64,000 nucleotides of DNA. Source: Acinetobacter larvae. GTDB lineage: Bacteria > Pseudomonadota > Gammaproteobacteria > Pseudomonadales > Moraxellaceae. Under the pieces are notes generated by a model, which was not told the DNA's origin, made no database searches, and worked only from the letters and a program-made list of their open reading frames with translations. Below, one piece after another: positions 30,158 to 38,176 of this stretch. Positions within the stretch are counted from its first letter, which is position 1; every line of letters starts with the position of its first letter. A program made the translations under genes and the position numbers. The DNA lies in contig NZ_CP016895.1 in the NCBI RefSeq assembly GCF_001704115.1, positions 620,001 to 684,000 on the forward strand, given 5' to 3'.

Positions 30158-30200
30158 AACCCCATGGGGGCACGCTGTCGCGAAGGCGTGTCATGGGGTT
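30158..30200 (-). terminator. Strong hairpin downstream of the entericidin-like gene
   Basis: AACCCCATG (30158-30166) with CATGGGGTT (30192-30200), and inner CACGC / GCGTG arms. On the minus strand it starts 27 bases after the stop codon of the small lipoprotein and is followed by a T-rich but interrupted tract, so a terminator is probable. Confidence 0.6.
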
Positions 30201-30226
30201 CGGTATGGCGAACTTAAGTGAATGAC

Positions 30227-30367
30227 TTATAGTCTATCTTGAGTTTTTTCAGCAGTTTTGGTCACAGCTTTACCCGCTGAAGAAACATCTTCACCCACAC
30301 CTTTAAAGGTATTACAACCCGCGAGTACAAACATAGCAATACAAGAAGCAACTAAAACTTTCTTCAT
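30227..30367 (-). CDS. Entericidin A/B-family lipoprotein
   Basis: A 46-residue small lipoprotein. The signal MKKVLVASCIAMFVLAGC ends in the lipobox LAGC (Cys18), and the mature part CNTFKGVGEDVSSAGKAV matches the entericidin family. Three in-frame ATG codons stand in tandem; the third (30367) has the best spacing to the GGAG ribosome site. Entericidins are outer-membrane-associated lipoproteins, known in E. coli as a toxin/antidote-like pair; only one copy is seen here. Confidence 0.85.
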   Translation of the reverse strand: MKKVLVASCIAMFVLAGCNTFKGVGEDVSSAGKAVTKTAEKTQDRL

Positions 30368-30493
30368 CATCATCTCCAAGTGTAAGTTATTCTGATGTTT
30401 TTTTAGATTATGTAAATACCCATCGATTAGGTACTATTCTTTTATAGCATAAATGTTAATTATTGTATAATTGATCACCAAGTTTTAAAATTA

Positions 30494-31504
30494 TTAAATA
30501 ATACTAAAACTCATCAGGTGGCGTGGTTTTTGTCGGAACATATAGTAGTCTTGGTTTATCTGGTTGAAATACAAACCATTATGCCAATATTTACTGTCTT
30601 GTGTTGTGCTATGAGCATCTATACAAAGCCATTCATGCCGATGCAGACGACGATAATGCTGGGTATAAAGATGATGCCCCCAATGACCCAAGCGTCTGGC
30701 CGGATTGACCCAAGTGGGCAACGCATTGTGCTGCAATAGGGGCGGTGGTGTACTGTTGTTAAGAGGGTTGCTATTGAGCGGCTCAATGTTCACCGTATTT
30801 GTCTTCAGTTTTTTTGCCTGAAGGTCTGCTGTTTGCTGTAGCGTAGCCTGTAAAATAGTGCGCTGTGAAATATCTGAAATAGTAGTCTGCGACATATCTG
30901 TTGCTAGAAATAGCTGCCCTTTCATGATGGCAAAACGTTGCTCAATAGCATGTTCACCTGCATGGCTAAATTGGAATTGTTGTTGACTATAATGGGTTAG
31001 TTTTTTGAGTAGGGTGTCATCACGATTCAATCCATACCAGTGTTTGAGTGACGCATCTTGCTCAGCAAGATAGTATTTGAGTGCAACCTCCCAGTGTTCA
31101 ATACGTTGTTGTTCTTGGTTATACAGTACAAAGTCGAGTTCGCCCAATGTGTAGCGACCGTCGATTAGCTGTAAACTGTGCGCCAATAGCTGAAAGGGGT
31201 GATAGTCTTGTTCTGTTAACCAGAACCAGAGTAGATACTCGAAACGCAAGCCTAAACGAGTGCTTTTTAATTGTTGCATAAAGGCGATTAAGGGCTGTGG
31301 ATCACGGTCCAATTGCGCTAAGCGGGGTTGATAATATTGGTACTGTTGTTGCCAGAACTTGGTGTCATGCCACTGAAAGTGTTGGCTATTTTCTAGGGTG
31401 TCAGGGCTATACCGCAAGATATTGGGACTTGCGATACAAAAAGCCAATTGCCTAACAATAGAATGTCTGTAGTTTAGCCAAGGCTCAAAATATTCAATTT
31501 GCAT
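30494..31504 (-). CDS. DUF1853 family protein
   Basis: A 336-residue cytoplasmic protein that looks like the DUF1853 family. The N-terminus with FEPWLNYRHSIVRQLAFCIA, the block LRFEYLLWFWL and the later GELDFVLYN, EHWEVALKYYL and WYGLNRDDTLLKKL fit this family. The acidic and Lys residues in GELDFVLY and EVALKY recall a PD-(D/E)XK nuclease core, but this is inference. ATG at 31504 is preferred over a TTG four codons upstream. Function is unknown. Confidence 0.72.
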   Translation of the reverse strand: MQIEYFEPWLNYRHSIVRQLAFCIASPNILRYSPDTLENSQHFQWHDTKFWQQQYQYYQPRLAQLDRDPQPLIAFMQQLKSTRLGLRFEYLLWFWLTEQDYHPFQLLAHSLQLIDGRYTLGELDFVLYNQEQQRIEHWEVALKYYLAEQDASLKHWYGLNRDDTLLKKLTHYSQQQFQFSHAGEHAIEQRFAIMKGQLFLATDMSQTTISDISQRTILQATLQQTADLQAKKLKTNTVNIEPLNSNPLNNSTPPPLLQHNALPTWVNPARRLGHWGHHLYTQHYRRLHRHEWLCIDAHSTTQDSKYWHNGLYFNQINQDYYMFRQKPRHLMSFSII

Positions 31505-31562
31505 GAAATCACTCAACGCTCAAAACACTTAATCAAAACATTTAAATAATATGCTGTACAGG

Positions 31563-31598
31563 TCTGTATTTACACGTACTTCTGTATTTACATGCACT
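31563..31598. repeat. Degenerate tandem duplication, 18-base unit x2
   Basis: TCTGTATTTACACGTACT (31563-31580) is followed directly by TCTGTATTTACATGCACT (31581-31598), differing at two positions. It lies in the divergent gap between the DUF1853 and DUF454 genes. Confidence 0.8.
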
Positions 31599-31652
31599 AT
31601 AGCGGATTGATTTGATCATGCGATGATGCCAGAAGGTGCTAAAGATAATAAT

Positions 31653-32048
31653 ATGCGCATTATATTTTACCGTATGCTGGTGATATTTTTTCTGATACTG
31701 GCTGTGATCGGCGCGATTTTACCAGGTATGCCAACCACAATTTTTCTGATTTTGGCTGCATGGGTCGCATCTAAAGGTTGGCCACAAGTCGATGCTTGGT
31801 TATTACAGCATCCTAAATATGGTGACAGTATTCAGCAATGGCGCAGTCATGGTGCCGTGCCACGCATGGCCAAATGGATGGCAACGCTGATGATGAGCTG
31901 TAGTGCGATGATCTTATCTTTCAGTCCTTTCGTGCTCTGGGCAAAGCTTATTGTTATAAGCTGCATGTGTAGTGTCGCGATCTGGTTGTGGTTAAGACCC
32001 GAACCGCAACCGCTTAAAAAGGATCAAAAGCATGGAAAATTGCACTGA
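31653..32048 (+). CDS. DUF454 (YbaN-like) inner-membrane protein
   Basis: A small membrane protein of 131 residues (141 from an upstream ATG at 31623). The family hallmark is the first helix with IGAILPGMPTTIFLILAAW followed by a short loop and two further helices (about 80-115). DUF454 members have no settled function. Neither start has a well-placed ribosome site; the ATG at 31653 leaves the usual short N-terminus. The gene stands upstream of the tRNA array but separate from its promoter. Confidence 0.82.
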   Translation: MRIIFYRMLVIFFLILAVIGAILPGMPTTIFLILAAWVASKGWPQVDAWLLQHPKYGDSIQQWRSHGAVPRMAKWMATLMMSCSAMILSFSPFVLWAKLIVISCMCSVAIWLWLRPEPQPLKKDQKHGKLH

Positions 32049-32221
32049 AATGTCCGGGTTTAAGGCGGCAAGTTCTATATATGTCTTTGAAATAACTAAA
32101 AAACTATTCTTATTTTCTATATGTAGATCTCGATTCGGCTCAGTTTTTTAAACTATTTTGCTAAAATGATCTATTTTTTAATCATTCAGACCTCAAAAGA
32201 CCAAAAGTACGGTAAAAGCGT

Positions 32222-32249
32222 TTGACAGTGTCTCAAGAATCTCTATAAT
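32222..32249 (+). promoter_or_regulatory. Sigma-70 promoter of the tRNA array
   Basis: Perfect -35 TTGACA (32222-32227) and perfect -10 TATAAT (32244-32249) with 16 bases between, ending 26 bases before the first tRNA. Confidence 0.85.
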
Positions 32250-32275
32250 GCACCACACAAACGCTAAAGTCGTAT

Positions 32276-32351
32276 GGGCGCTTAGCTCAGTTGGTAGAGC
32301 GTCTGCCTTACAAGCAGAATGTCGGCGGTTCGATCCCGTCAGCGCCCACCA
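32276..32351 (+). tRNA. tRNA-Val (TAC), copy 1
   Basis: A 76-base cloverleaf with acceptor GGGCGCT / AGCGCCC, encoded CCA, T-arm GGTTCGATCCC and anticodon TAC in the loop CTTACAA. Confidence 0.97.
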
Positions 32352-32380
32352 TATGTCTTGAATGTTAAAGTTTTATAAGT

Positions 32381-32457
32381 GCAGCGGTAGTTCAGTTGGT
32401 TAGAATACCGGCCTGTCACGCCGGGGGTCGCGGGTTCGAGTCCCGTCCGCTGCGCCA
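32381..32457 (+). tRNA. tRNA-Asp (GTC), copy 1
   Basis: A 77-base cloverleaf with acceptor GCAGCGG / CCGCTGC, discriminator G, encoded CCA, anticodon GTC in CTGTCAC. Confidence 0.97.
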
Positions 32458-32506
32458 TTTATAAAGTTTTAGTTGTGTTTGCCACGAAAGTGATCTGATT
32501 TAAAGT

Positions 32507-32583
32507 GCAGCGGTAGTTCAGTTGGTTAGAATACCGGCCTGTCACGCCGGGGGTCGCGGGTTCGAGTCCCGTCCGCTGCGCCA
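32507..32583 (+). tRNA. tRNA-Asp (GTC), copy 2
   Basis: Identical in sequence to copy 1, 49 bases downstream; the only place in the array where the same species occurs twice in a row. Confidence 0.97.
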
Positions 32584-32608
32584 TTTTAATGAAGAATATT
32601 GCTTTTAT

Positions 32609-32684
32609 GGGCGCTTAGCTCAGTTGGTAGAGCGTCTGCCTTACAAGCAGAATGTCGGCGGTTCGATCCCGTCAGCGCCCACCA
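32609..32684 (+). tRNA. tRNA-Val (TAC), copy 2
   Basis: Identical to the first tRNA-Val. Followed by a spacer that recurs after copy 3. Confidence 0.97.
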
Positions 32685-32732
32685 CAGTTTATCTGTGAAA
32701 TAGTGACAATACTTGAAAAAGTATCTTTTGAT

Positions 32733-32809
32733 GCAGCGGTAGTTCAGTTGGTTAGAATACCGGCCTGTCACGCCGGGGGTCGCGGGTTCGAGTCCCGTCC
32801 GCTGCGCCA
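32733..32809 (+). tRNA. tRNA-Asp (GTC), copy 3
   Basis: Identical to the other tRNA-Asp copies. Confidence 0.97.
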
Positions 32810-32825
32810 TCAAATACCCCAAAAT

Positions 32826-32843
32826 ATTATACATTTGTATAAT
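32826..32843. promoter_or_regulatory. Palindrome with -10-like box inside the tRNA array
   Basis: ATTATACA (32826-32833) and TGTATAAT (32836-32843) are perfect inverse copies in the Asp3-Val3 spacer. The right arm contains TATAAT, so it might be an internal promoter or a processing signal. Confidence 0.35.
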
Positions 32844-32849
32844 GTAAAA

Positions 32850-32925
32850 GGGCGCTTAGCTCAGTTGGTAGAGCGTCTGCCTTACAAGCAGAATGTCGGC
32901 GGTTCGATCCCGTCAGCGCCCACCA
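32850..32925 (+). tRNA. tRNA-Val (TAC), copy 3
   Basis: Identical to the other tRNA-Val copies. The spacer to tRNA-Asp 4 is a diverged copy of the Val2-Asp3 spacer, showing duplication of a Val-Asp unit. Confidence 0.97.
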
Positions 32926-32971
32926 CAGTTCATCTGTGAAACAGTGACGGTACGTCAAAGTATCTCTTGAT

Positions 32972-33048
32972 GCAGCGGTAGTTCAGTTGGTTAGAATACC
33001 GGCCTGTCACGCCGGGGGTCGCGGGTTCGAGTCCCGTCCGCTGCGCCA
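32972..33048 (+). tRNA. tRNA-Asp (GTC), copy 4
   Basis: Identical to the other tRNA-Asp copies. Confidence 0.97.
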
Positions 33049-33102
33049 TTTCACAATGCATTGATATCCTTTTTGTGGTCTCGCAATGAGTCTACAGACA
33101 AA

Positions 33103-33178
33103 GGGCGCTTAGCTCAGTTGGTAGAGCGTCTGCCTTACAAGCAGAATGTCGGCGGTTCGATCCCGTCAGCGCCCACCA
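33103..33178 (+). tRNA. tRNA-Val (TAC), copy 4
   Basis: Last gene of the array, identical to the other tRNA-Val copies. No clear hairpin terminator follows before the gene remnant and the IS. Confidence 0.97.
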
Positions 33179-33336
33179 TATCCCTTCTGCTGTATAATCT
33201 TTTTTATATTTATTTCTTCTGAAGCATTCTTTGCTCTATTCTTTATGGCATGGCATTTAGCAACTTAACTGATTGCCTAGGCCGGTCTTTATTTTTTACT
33301 TTATTGTTATTTTAATTCTTTGATTCTTATATATTA

Positions 33337-33508
33337 TTAATATTCATCAAGTAGCCAAGCACTGATATAAGCAAAGTATTCACGTAGCCATGCGTTATAG
33401 CGTGTACTGATTGGTGTGGGAGCAGCAATACTATAAATATTGCTATAGCCTTGTTTATGGGCGAGGGCTTGGCGTTCGAGTATAGCCAATCGTTGACTGT
33501 TGCCCAAT
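33337..33508 (-). pseudogene. C-terminal remnant of a gene truncated at the IS
   Basis: About 56 codons of host sequence read GNSQRLAILERQALAHKQG and onward to a TAA at 33337, right up to the left end of the IS. The open frame extends six codons into the IS, where an ATG (33525) happens to stand. On the far side of the IS the matching frame closes after seven codons (TAG), 36 bases from the next gene, so the 5' part of the gene is missing, not just displaced. The family is not recognised. Confidence 0.5.
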
Positions 33509-33512
33509 AAAA

Positions 33513-33550
33513 GAGGCTGTCCCATTAACTCAATGGGGCGGCTTTTTGTT
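33513..33550 (+). terminator. Hairpin terminator at the left IS end
   Basis: GCTGTCCCATT pairs with AATGGGGCGGC through G-U pairs around AACTC and is followed by TTTTTG on the plus strand. It would stop transcripts leaving the tRNA array before they enter the element. Confidence 0.6.
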
Positions 33551-33642
33551 TAAGTCATCTTCATTTTCACCATATTCTTTTTTGATCCTTAAAATATTTT
33601 TATTATTCCTCTTTTTACTTCTAAAAGTAAAAATGCAGCCTT

Positions 33643-35184
33643 TTAAGCTGCCATTTTCATCATATTGTGTGCTAAAGCATGTAATCCAAACTCTAAATTC
33701 ACTTTTCGCATCCCTCTAAGCGTGAATCTCTTAAAGCCTCGATTCGACTTTATATGTCCAAACACCGGTTCAACTTCTATACTTCGTCGCTTACGCTTTT
33801 CGATTCCTTCTTCACTTAGTAAGCGTTCATACATTAACGTCCTGTAATGCTCTAAATGATGGTTTCTCTCAATTCGTCTATTGCCCTGGCTCTTATGGCA
33901 GCTACTTCTAAGCGGGCATCCTTCGCATCGCTGTGCCTCATAAATACTGATATGTTGAATGAATCCACTACTGGTTTTTGTTTGTTTATCTTTGATCTTC
34001 GTCATATGTTGTCCCATTGGGCAAACATAATAGTCATCAATCGCGTTGTAATGTAGATATTGCTTATTTTTTAAATTCTGTTTGGCTTTTTTACCACGTT
34101 GTTGACGACGTTCTAAGTCAAAGGTGCTGTATTTGATATACGCTAATAACCCTTGCTGTTCTAAATATTGATAGTTTTCCTCACTACCATAACCTGCATC
34201 AGCGGTAATAACTTCAAGTTCTTGAAACTGTTCTTCGCCATAAAGTTCACGCATTTGCTCTAAATGGGGCTTTAATGTAGGAAAGTCATTACTATTTTGA
34301 TGCACGCTATAATTAACAATTACCTGATTTTCAGTGCTTATTTGAACATTATAACCAGCCTTAAGTTGACCATTTTTCATATGGTCTTCCTTCATCCGCA
34401 TGAAAGTTGCATCATGGTCAGTCTTGCTATACGAATTGCGCCCATCAAGGATCTTTTCTTTTTCTTCGTAGTCTATTAGTCGATTCTTAAAGTTTTTTTT
34501 TACCGCACCTAATTTCTTTTTAGTCGCTTGATCCGGTTGAATCGAATGTTCATTCAAACGATCATCTATCGCTTTTAAAACTTGATCTATCGTATGCGAT
34601 GATATTTCTGTGATTTCAAGCTTACTCGGTTCTTGATCGCCAACTTCGATTTGGTGAGCATACTTCCATAGTTCATCTAGCTGTTTAAGCATCTTAGCTT
34701 TGTTGGTTTTAATTGCATTACCCCACACAAAGGTGTAGCGATTGGCTTGTGCCTCAAGTTTGGTGCCATCTGTGTAAATCTCTTTTAAAGTAATGACTCC
34801 TTCTTCAGCTAACATCAATACGATCTGTTTGAATATGTCTTTAAAGCATTGCTCTAACTTTGAATTTCTAAAGCGATTAATCGTATTGTGATCAATAATG
34901 GTCATATTGCTTAACCACATGAAATTAATATTTTCACGTAGAGCTTTTTCGATTTTACGAGAGGAATAGGTATTGGTCATATAAGCGTAGACCATGATTT
35001 TAAGCATGAGTAGTGGGTGATAACCTGGTCGACCAGATTCATCATACGCATTTACTAATGGGCTACTGTCAATTTGATCCAATACTTTATTCACTAAGCG
35101 AACAGGGTGTTTCTCAGGAATCAAGTCATCAAAGCTATGAGGAATTAAGTGAAGTTGGTTTTGGTGATATGTCTTTATAGCCAT
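33643..35184 (-). CDS. IS1182-family-like transposase
   Basis: A DDE transposase of 513 residues. The N-terminal block SFDDLIPEKHPVRLVNKVLD and GRPGYHPLLMLKIMVYAYMT is typical of IS1182/IS5-like enzymes. Catalytic acids are probably in IYTDGTKLEA, VITADAGYGSEENY and, near the end, the E of VEPVFGHIKSNRGFKRF. A four-cysteine patch (CPMG, then CEGCPLRSSC) fits the zinc-binding insert of this family. The gene looks intact, with a ribosome site AAGGA eight bases before the ATG; a hairpin overlaps its stop codon (33629-33657). Confidence 0.93.
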   Translation of the reverse strand: MAIKTYHQNQLHLIPHSFDDLIPEKHPVRLVNKVLDQIDSSPLVNAYDESGRPGYHPLLMLKIMVYAYMTNTYSSRKIEKALRENINFMWLSNMTIIDHNTINRFRNSKLEQCFKDIFKQIVLMLAEEGVITLKEIYTDGTKLEAQANRYTFVWGNAIKTNKAKMLKQLDELWKYAHQIEVGDQEPSKLEITEISSHTIDQVLKAIDDRLNEHSIQPDQATKKKLGAVKKNFKNRLIDYEEKEKILDGRNSYSKTDHDATFMRMKEDHMKNGQLKAGYNVQISTENQVIVNYSVHQNSNDFPTLKPHLEQMRELYGEEQFQELEVITADAGYGSEENYQYLEQQGLLAYIKYSTFDLERRQQRGKKAKQNLKNKQYLHYNAIDDYYVCPMGQHMTKIKDKQTKTSSGFIQHISIYEAQRCEGCPLRSSCHKSQGNRRIERNHHLEHYRTLMYERLLSEEGIEKRKRRSIEVEPVFGHIKSNRGFKRFTLRGMRKVNLEFGLHALAHNMMKMAA

Positions 35185-35289
35185 CTTAAATATCCTTTTT
35201 TAAGATGGCTTAATTATACAGCAAAAAGGCTGCCTTTTGAGACAGCCTCTTTTAACGATGAGGTGCTAGATATCTAGCAGAGATTGTGA

Positions 35290-38016
35290 CTAGTAGACAT
35301 CACGGCGATAACGCTGTTCAGCACGAAGCTGTTCAAGCAGATCGGCACCTAAAATATCAATCAATGCATGATCGACATCACTTGCCATGCCCTGAATACT
35401 ACCGCAAACATAAATTACCGCTCCATTACTGATCCATGTTTTAACATGCTCAGCATGCTGGCGTAGTAGATGATGAACATAAATTTTTTCAGTTTGATCG
35501 CGAGAGAATGCGAGGTCTAAACGTTTCAACATATGGGCATGTTGCCATTGCTCTAACTGTTGTTGCATAAAGAAGTCATGAGCACGTTGTCTTTCACCAA
35601 AGATCAGCCAGTTATCGTGATAACCCAAATGCATGCGTTCAGACAATAAACTCAGCAAACCTGCGATGCCAGTACCATTGCCAATACAAATAATTGGGCG
35701 ATTATCATCAATAAGATGGAATGACGGATTGCTACGGATTCTTAAAGCCACTTGACCGCCAAGACGGCAATGCTGGGTTAGCCAGCCTGAGCCTAGACCT
35801 AGCTCACCTTGTGGATCTCGTTGCTGACGGACCACTAATTTTAAATCCCCCTGATTGGGAATACTGGCAATTGAGTATTCTCGGCTAGGTAGGATAGGAA
35901 GCTGTGCCAACAATTGTTCTGGATCACTGCTTTTACCGATGTCTCCACGTAAGTTACGATCCCATAAGGCATCAGCGAGGCGCTGAGCACTTGGCGTTAC
36001 CATGCTATCAGCAGAAAGCTGCTGGCTGTCTAAGAACTTGGCAATATCTGCGGCGCTATTGGCGGGTTGTATTTCTGCAATATCACCGGCTTGCCATAGT
36101 ATATCTGCATCACTTTGTAGCGTAATCAGATAAGCTGGTGCACCTAGACTATTGGGGTTGAGTAAGTCACGTTGTTGCAACTGCCATTGATCGAAAACTT
36201 TTTCAAGTTTCATGCTGTGTAGCTCTAATTGTGTACTACTTGCCAACGCTGTATTCCAGCGCGCAATATCGTCATTGTTGGCATTGTCGACCTCAATGCA
36301 GTCAAATAGTTTTTGAGCACCATTCGCACTGAGCCAAGCATCGACACGATGACCAAACTCACAATAACTATCAGCATATTCTTTAGAACCTAATGCCAGT
36401 ACGGCATAGCGTAACTGACTGAGATCAAATGTTTTGCTGAGGACATTCTTTTCAAAGCTCATTGCACTGTCTGGTGCATCTCCTGTGCCATAGGTACTGA
36501 CAACAAATAAGATTTGCTGTGCATTGTTTAGACTTTCTGTGCTTAAGTTTTGCAGTGCCAGCACCTGTGTGCTTTGTTGTGCCTCTTGTAAGCTGCCTGC
36601 GGTACGCCAAGCCAGTTGTTCCGCCACACCAGTTTGTGAGGCATAGCAGATGATCCAATCTACTGCGCCTTGGTCGTTATTGTTAATACTGCTTTGCATG
36701 TGTTGGCGTGCAGCGAGGGTCAATTTTTTCTGTTTACGACGCTTAAGATAGAGCATCCATCCTGTGACAAAGAATAAAGGCATGCATAATGAGGCAAACA
36801 TAAATAAGAATTGGAACACAGGTCCAAAGAAGCTACCACGGTGTACGGGCAGCATACTGCTCATAATTTTTTGATTAAGTTTTTTGTCTTTATATAACTC
36901 AATATCTTGCAGTTTTTGTTGTTGATAATCATAGACGGCTTTATTGCGTGCTCGATCGTGTTGAGCAGGCTTGTCGACAAAGCTTATTTCAATTTTTCCA
37001 TCTACTTGTTTGGGAATGCTAAAACTAATGCTTGAGTAAGCTGTGCTGTATTGTTGGTGAAAGCCTTGCCAGCTACGCTGTAGAATGTTTTGAATTTGCT
37101 CTGGATTTGGTGCATCGTGTTGATCCTGATGATCTCGACCCCGTCCTTGCTGTCGTTCTTGTGGTTGATTGCTTTGCATTGCGCGATCCGCCGCAGGTCT
37201 AGCACGTTCTGTATTTGTGCCAGCCGGATTGCCGCCTTGGCGATCACGTTGTGTTGGGGGATTTGCAGCAGCATGGTTATTATTTTGTCCACCCTGTTGC
37301 TGTGCTGGTGCATTCGCTCGGTTTTGCATTTGCTGTGCTTGCGGGGAGGGTACGCCCATGACTTTGAACATGCCATTACGCCACCAATCATAAGACCAAT
37401 ATAGACCAGTACAGGCAATGATCAAATAAAATACCACAACCCATGTACCAACAACGGCATGGAGATCCCAGATGAAGTTACGTCCTTTGAGTTTGGGCTT
37501 AATTGCGAACCATTGTTTCCACGAGTGTTTTTTTGGCCAACGTAAATAGACGCCACTGAGGACAAAGAAAATCAGCATCAAGGTTGATGCCCCAGTAATT
37601 TGTTTACCCACTTCTCCCGCGGTTAAGTAGCGGTGTAATTGCATGATAAACATGAAGAAGTCGCGACCTTTTACCTCGGGTAATTTTTCGGCGGTATAAG
37701 GGTTGATCATCATGGTATAACCACGACGTTCGCCTTCTCGAACAATATTGATACTGGAAGAGGCATCGGCTGCTTCAGCAATGGTGATGCTATTAATTTT
37801 TATATTGGGGTCAGCACTGACAAAATGCTGATAAATCTGTTCAGGACTTAGTTTCTCGGTATTTGGCACAGTCACTGTATAACTATGCGGATTAATCAAC
37901 TTTAAAATTTGTTGATCATAAGAATAAATTGCCCCAGAAATTCCCATAATGGACAGGACTAGTCCTGCGGTTATCCCTAAAAACCAGTGGATCTGGAAAA
38001 ACGTTTTTTTTAGCAT
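35290..38016 (-). CDS. PepSY-domain flavodoxin/FAD reductase (iron-linked)
   Basis: A 908-residue fusion in the inner membrane. The N-terminal PepSY_TM part (membrane helices near the N-terminus, about 140, 190 and 390-410, with a periplasmic Q/N/P-rich insert around 220-310) is followed by a flavodoxin domain (IICYASQTGVAEQLAWRT), an FAD-binding REYSIASIPN and an NADPH-binding PIICIGNGTGIAGLL. Such proteins move electrons from NADPH across the membrane, probably to ferric siderophores or haem proteins. A TTG 12 codons upstream is less likely than ATG at 38016. A Fur-like box lies upstream. Confidence 0.88.
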   Translation of the reverse strand: MLKKTFFQIHWFLGITAGLVLSIMGISGAIYSYDQQILKLINPHSYTVTVPNTEKLSPEQIYQHFVSADPNIKINSITIAEAADASSSINIVREGERRGYTMMINPYTAEKLPEVKGRDFFMFIMQLHRYLTAGEVGKQITGASTLMLIFFVLSGVYLRWPKKHSWKQWFAIKPKLKGRNFIWDLHAVVGTWVVVFYLIIACTGLYWSYDWWRNGMFKVMGVPSPQAQQMQNRANAPAQQQGGQNNNHAAANPPTQRDRQGGNPAGTNTERARPAADRAMQSNQPQERQQGRGRDHQDQHDAPNPEQIQNILQRSWQGFHQQYSTAYSSISFSIPKQVDGKIEISFVDKPAQHDRARNKAVYDYQQQKLQDIELYKDKKLNQKIMSSMLPVHRGSFFGPVFQFLFMFASLCMPLFFVTGWMLYLKRRKQKKLTLAARQHMQSSINNNDQGAVDWIICYASQTGVAEQLAWRTAGSLQEAQQSTQVLALQNLSTESLNNAQQILFVVSTYGTGDAPDSAMSFEKNVLSKTFDLSQLRYAVLALGSKEYADSYCEFGHRVDAWLSANGAQKLFDCIEVDNANNDDIARWNTALASSTQLELHSMKLEKVFDQWQLQQRDLLNPNSLGAPAYLITLQSDADILWQAGDIAEIQPANSAADIAKFLDSQQLSADSMVTPSAQRLADALWDRNLRGDIGKSSDPEQLLAQLPILPSREYSIASIPNQGDLKLVVRQQRDPQGELGLGSGWLTQHCRLGGQVALRIRSNPSFHLIDDNRPIICIGNGTGIAGLLSLLSERMHLGYHDNWLIFGERQRAHDFFMQQQLEQWQHAHMLKRLDLAFSRDQTEKIYVHHLLRQHAEHVKTWISNGAVIYVCGSIQGMASDVDHALIDILGADLLEQLRAEQRYRRDVY

Positions 38017-38081
38017 GGCGTATAAAATGTCGGCTAATTCGTTGGCTGGCAAGTATAGCTGAATATTTTGCAGATAGTATG

Positions 38082-38101
38082 GATTCTCATTATCATTTAT
38101 C
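38082..38101. promoter_or_regulatory. Fur-box-like site
   Basis: The minus strand reads GATAAATGATAATGAGAATC, which matches repeated NATWAT units of Fur boxes. It is 66-85 bases ahead of the reductase ATG, the right place for iron repression. Binding is inferred. Confidence 0.7.
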
Positions 38102-38120
38102 TGTTTAAGTGCTTGAAAAA

Positions 38121-38150
38121 CAAAAAACCTCCTGAAAAAGGAGGTTTTGA
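38121..38150. terminator. Bidirectional hairpin between YcxB-like gene and reductase
   Basis: AAAACCTCCT and AGGAGGTTTT around GAAAA (38125-38148). On the minus strand it would end transcripts of the genes to the right only if they ran this way; more likely it follows the YcxB-like gene, whose stop is at 38177. Confidence 0.75.
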
Positions 38151-38176
38151 TTGTTCAGTCTCTCAACGCATGATTA

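Larger units (their letters stand above)
33509..35253 (-). mobile_element. Insertion sequence, IS1182-family-like
   Basis: An element of about 1,745 bases with terminal inverted repeats AAAAGAGGCTGTC (33509-33521) and GACAGCCTCTTTT (35241-35253), and one transposase gene on the minus strand. Both ends carry subterminal hairpins (33513-33545 and 35225-35250), as expected for protection from outside transcription. No long target duplication is seen; at most TA or TAA is shared at the junctions. A host palindrome GCTAGATATCTAGC lies 12 bases beyond the right end (35265-35278). Confidence 0.88.

Noticed and set aside
32586..32939. Open frames of 80-95 codons on both strands across the tRNA array
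   Set aside because: They run over tRNA genes; the tRNA sequences fully explain them.
32276..33178. Regularly repeated blocks that look like a CRISPR array
   Set aside because: The repeats are 76-77 base tRNA genes with anticodons and encoded CCA, and spacers are of unequal length.
33337..33525. The 62-codon frame as an intact gene
   Set aside because: Its ATG lies inside the IS end and the host frame is cut at the junction, so it is a remnant.
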